A DNA stretch of 64,000 bases from Chroogloeocystis siderophila 5.2 s.c.1 (lineage in GTDB: Bacteria; Cyanobacteriota; Cyanobacteriia; Cyanobacteriales; Chroococcidiopsidaceae): contig NZ_MRCC01000011.1 in assembly GCF_001904655.1 (NCBI RefSeq), positions 1-64,000 of the forward strand, written 5' to 3'. Position numbers and translations under genes: made by a program. Shown here one piece after another: positions 62,033 to 64,000 of the stretch. Every line of letters begins with the position of its first letter. Within the stretch, counting starts at the first letter, position 1. Under the pieces are notes generated by a model, which saw only the letters and a program-made list of their open reading frames with translations, was not told the DNA's origin and ran no database searches.

Positions 62033-63124
62033 CTAAGGAACAAGGTCAGGAAACACTTCTTGTACCGCAGGATGAACGAGGCGATGATTTTGAACGTTTA
62101 CACCCGCCGCTAAAGCCGGATTTGTTGTCACAGCTTGCATTCCTAAATTCGCCAATTGCACGACATAAGGTAAGGTGCTATTATTTAAAGCTTGCGTTGC
62201 CGTCCATGGTACAGCCCCAGGCATATTCGGGACACCGTAATGAACGACTCCTGCTTCCACATACGTAGGCTTAGTGTGACTTGTCGCGCGTAACGTCTCG
62301 ATACAACCACCTTGGTCAACCGCTACATCAACAATCACCGATCCTGGACGCATCCGCCCGACTAACTCGCGATTCACCAGAATCGGCGCGCGTCGCCCTG
62401 GAACTAAGACCGCACCAATGAGTAAATCTGCGTCGGGAACAACAGCGTCAATTTGTGCAGAATTACTATAAAGCAACTCGACTCTAGAGCCAAAGATTGT
62501 TTCTAGATAAGATAACCGCTCTACGTTTACATCTAAAATTTGGACAGTCGCACCCATTCCGACAGCAATTCGCGCCGCTTCAGTACCAACAACGCCACCA
62601 CCTACAACGACAACATGCGCAGGTCGAACACCTGGAACGCCCCCTAACAAAACCCCGCGCCCTCCTTGTTGACGTTCTAGAAACCGCGCGCCAAATTGTA
62701 CTGATAAGCGCCCAGCAATAATACTCATCGGTGTGAGTAGTGGTAGCTTGTTTGTGCTACTCGTTACTTCTACAGTTTCATACGCGATCGCTGTCACGCC
62801 ACAATCAATTAAATGCTCGGTTAAAGCGCGATCAGCGGCTAGATGCAAATAGGTAAATAATAATTGCCCTTTTTGGAGAAACCGATATTCTGGCTGAAGC
62901 GGTTCTTTGACTTTCACAACGAGTTCCCGATTCCAAGCCTCTTGTGTAGAAACAATTTCTGCTCCCACTTGACGATAGTCTTCATCGGTAAAACCCGCAC
63001 CGACACCAGCTTGGGATTCTACAAAAATCTTATGACCATTCTCTTTGAGGACTCGCACACTACTCGGACTTAAGCCCACGCGAAATTCTTGATCCTTTGT
63101 TTCTTTGGGAACACCGATTTCCAT
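62033..63124 (-). CDS. ald: Alanine dehydrogenase
   Basis: A 363-residue NAD-dependent L-alanine dehydrogenase that interconverts alanine with pyruvate and ammonium. The start MEIGVPKETKDQEFRVGLSP is diagnostic; catalytic segments include the Lys/His region (VVKVKEPLQPEY, LFTYLHLA), the nucleotide-binding VVVGGGVVGTEAA, and NMPGAVPWTATQALNN. Length is standard. It feeds nitrogen metabolism and, in filamentous relatives, alanine use. Confidence 0.96.
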   Translation of the reverse strand: MEIGVPKETKDQEFRVGLSPSSVRVLKENGHKIFVESQAGVGAGFTDEDYRQVGAEIVSTQEAWNRELVVKVKEPLQPEYRFLQKGQLLFTYLHLAADRALTEHLIDCGVTAIAYETVEVTSSTNKLPLLTPMSIIAGRLSVQFGARFLERQQGGRGVLLGGVPGVRPAHVVVVGGGVVGTEAARIAVGMGATVQILDVNVERLSYLETIFGSRVELLYSNSAQIDAVVPDADLLIGAVLVPGRRAPILVNRELVGRMRPGSVIVDVAVDQGGCIETLRATSHTKPTYVEAGVVHYGVPNMPGAVPWTATQALNNSTLPYVVQLANLGMQAVTTNPALAAGVNVQNHRLVHPAVQEVFPDLVP

Positions 63125-63337
63125 TGGTTATCATCTTCTCATCTGTTTTTAGCTTAAGCGCGATCGCTCTGTCAGTGGCGACATATTAAGCTTCCGAACC
63201 GTGCCTTGAGCCTACTTTTGTCAATTTTATCTGTACAATACAGTAAAGAAATGTAAAGAAAACGTAATTTTGGGTACAATCTAATTTGACTTCTGAATCA
63301 ACTCTCCTAGCCAATCTATCTGAACGAGGTTTCACAA

Positions 63338-63511
63338 ATGACAACTCAACCACAACCAACAACAACGCCCAATTTAGAGGAACCCAAGTTTGGATTTAAC
63401 GAATACGCCGAACGTTTAAACGGTAGAGCAGCAATGATTGGCTTTTTACTCCTCATTGTTATTGAATACTTGACAGGCAAAGGAGTATTAGCTTGGCTTG
63501 GGCTAAAATAG
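63338..63511 (+). CDS. hli: High-light-inducible protein (one-helix Hlip/Scp)
   Basis: A 57-residue one-helix chlorophyll-binding protein. MTTQPQPTTTPNLEEPKFGF is followed by the conserved helix motif NEYAERLNGRAAMIGFLLLI, whose E...N-x-R/AM arrangement binds chlorophyll and carotenoid; the rest is a short hydrophobic end. Hlips protect photosystem assembly and quench excess energy under stress. GAACGAGG upstream serves as ribosome-binding site. The gene is monocistronic; a small hairpin (AGACG-ctta-CGTCT, 63518-63531) follows. Confidence 0.95.
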   Translation: MTTQPQPTTTPNLEEPKFGFNEYAERLNGRAAMIGFLLLIVIEYLTGKGVLAWLGLK

Positions 63512-63689
63512 AGTAAAAGACGCTTACGTCTAAGTTATCAGTACTAGTAGAAACAAAACCTACTTGACAGTGAACCTTAGAGAAATTAATTTTGCCATCT
63601 TCAGGAATGATGCAAATTAGATAAAGATACCTCCATCTTAGAAACGTAGGTCTTAAGATGATAGCTAAGCTCAAGTGTATTAATTTGTG

Positions 63690-63992
63690 ATGAACGCAGC
63701 CATACCGAAATTGATAAAGTCTGCATACCGTAAAGAGCCGCTACCCAGTATATTGGTGACAATGGGAGCGGTAGATGCTGTCATTGGTGGATTAGGCGAT
63801 CGCTGGTCTTTGTTTGCGTTTGGATTGGTAACTGTAGGAATAGCGATTGGCTTACGCTGGTGGTTGTTACAGCAGCAGCGCCCTTATCCAACAGAATCAG
63901 TGAATACACCGCGTTACTTACCACCTAGTAGTAGTAGCTCGCACCAAGCATTACCCGTGTTAAAAGTGTCAAAGAAACGCCCTCGCCACTAA
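63690..63992 (+). CDS. Conserved cyanobacterial hypothetical (DUF-type) membrane protein
   Basis: A protein of about 100 residues with one hydrophobic helix pair (SILVTMGAVDAVIGGLGDRW and FAFGLVTVGIAIGLRWWLLQ) and a Pro/Ser-rich, basic tail ending KKRPRH. It follows hli on the same strand by 178 bases. It is found, as far as I recall, in many cyanobacteria with unknown function. Start ATG 63690 (GTG 63687 possible). Confidence 0.65.
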   Translation: MNAAIPKLIKSAYRKEPLPSILVTMGAVDAVIGGLGDRWSLFAFGLVTVGIAIGLRWWLLQQQRPYPTESVNTPRYLPPSSSSSHQALPVLKVSKKRPRH

Positions 63993-64000
63993 AAAAATCA

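Noticed and set aside
1-64000. tRNA, rRNA, CRISPR arrays, prophage or intact insertion sequences
   Set aside because: No cloverleaf-like sequence, regularly spaced repeats, phage structural genes or transposase frames with inverted ends were found on either strand by inspection.

Overview
The window is chromosomal DNA from a cyanobacterium. The palindrome GCGATCGC (HIP1) occurs throughout, inside and between genes. Lineage-typical genes include psbQ, a one-helix high-light-inducible protein, a cyanobacterial nrtS homologue, conserved small proteins found mainly in cyanobacteria, and the relic of a plant-type zeta-carotene desaturase gene. Gene content and repeats fit a Chroococcidiopsis/Gloeocapsopsis-type genome, but the genus cannot be fixed from the sequence. 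No rRNA, tRNA, CRISPR array, prophage or intact insertion sequence was seen.

Layout. 0-4 kb: lgt between two alkaline-phosphatase-superfamily enzymes that both carry a Thr nucleophile. 4.4-8.3 kb: a nickel/cobalt ECF importer (two extracytoplasmic accessory proteins, then cbiM, cbiQ and cbiO with ATGA overlaps). 8.7-20.9 kb: MFS transporter, JmjC/cupin-8 protein, GH3-like adenylate-forming enzyme, fatty-acid hydroxylase, CDF metal transporter, Mpo1-like protein, amidohydrolase, B12-binding radical SAM enzyme, lone DevC-like permease and an SDR. 21-28.6 kb: rhodanese, methyltransferase, heme-oxygenase-like di-iron enzyme, TIGR01777 epimerase, TPR protein, A-type Fe-S carrier and a large conserved hypothetical. 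28.6-33.5 kb: siderophore uptake (AraC/PchR-type regulator, TonB receptor, binding lipoprotein). 33.5-39.9 kb: zds relic with its intact SRPBCC neighbour, nrtS with an NtcA-type promoter, a cobQ-ferredoxin operon, a lone ABC binding protein and a frameshifted small gene.

39.9-52.9 kb is mostly housekeeping: rnz, SpoIID-like protein, tmk-holB, FHA protein, copper P-type ATPase, FKBP isomerase, FAD amine oxidase and psbQ. 53-55.1 kb holds a pirin gene followed by three decayed genes in a row (monooxygenase fragment, glyoxalase-fold gene with an A7 frameshift, TMEM175-type channel). 55.1-64 kb: DUF1361 protein, serralysin-like metalloprotease, a TrkA-type channel with an atypical pore loop, EamA exporter, ferredoxin/metallo-beta-lactamase fusion, alanine dehydrogenase and hli.

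Functional themes are metal handling (Ni/Co, Fe, Cu, CDF metals), nitrogen (nrtS, ald), cobalamin (Ni/Co importer, cobQ, B12 radical SAM) and photosynthesis (psbQ, hli). The most striking observations are the genome-decay events and several regulatory palindromes. I see no clearly new multi-gene defence or biosynthetic system.
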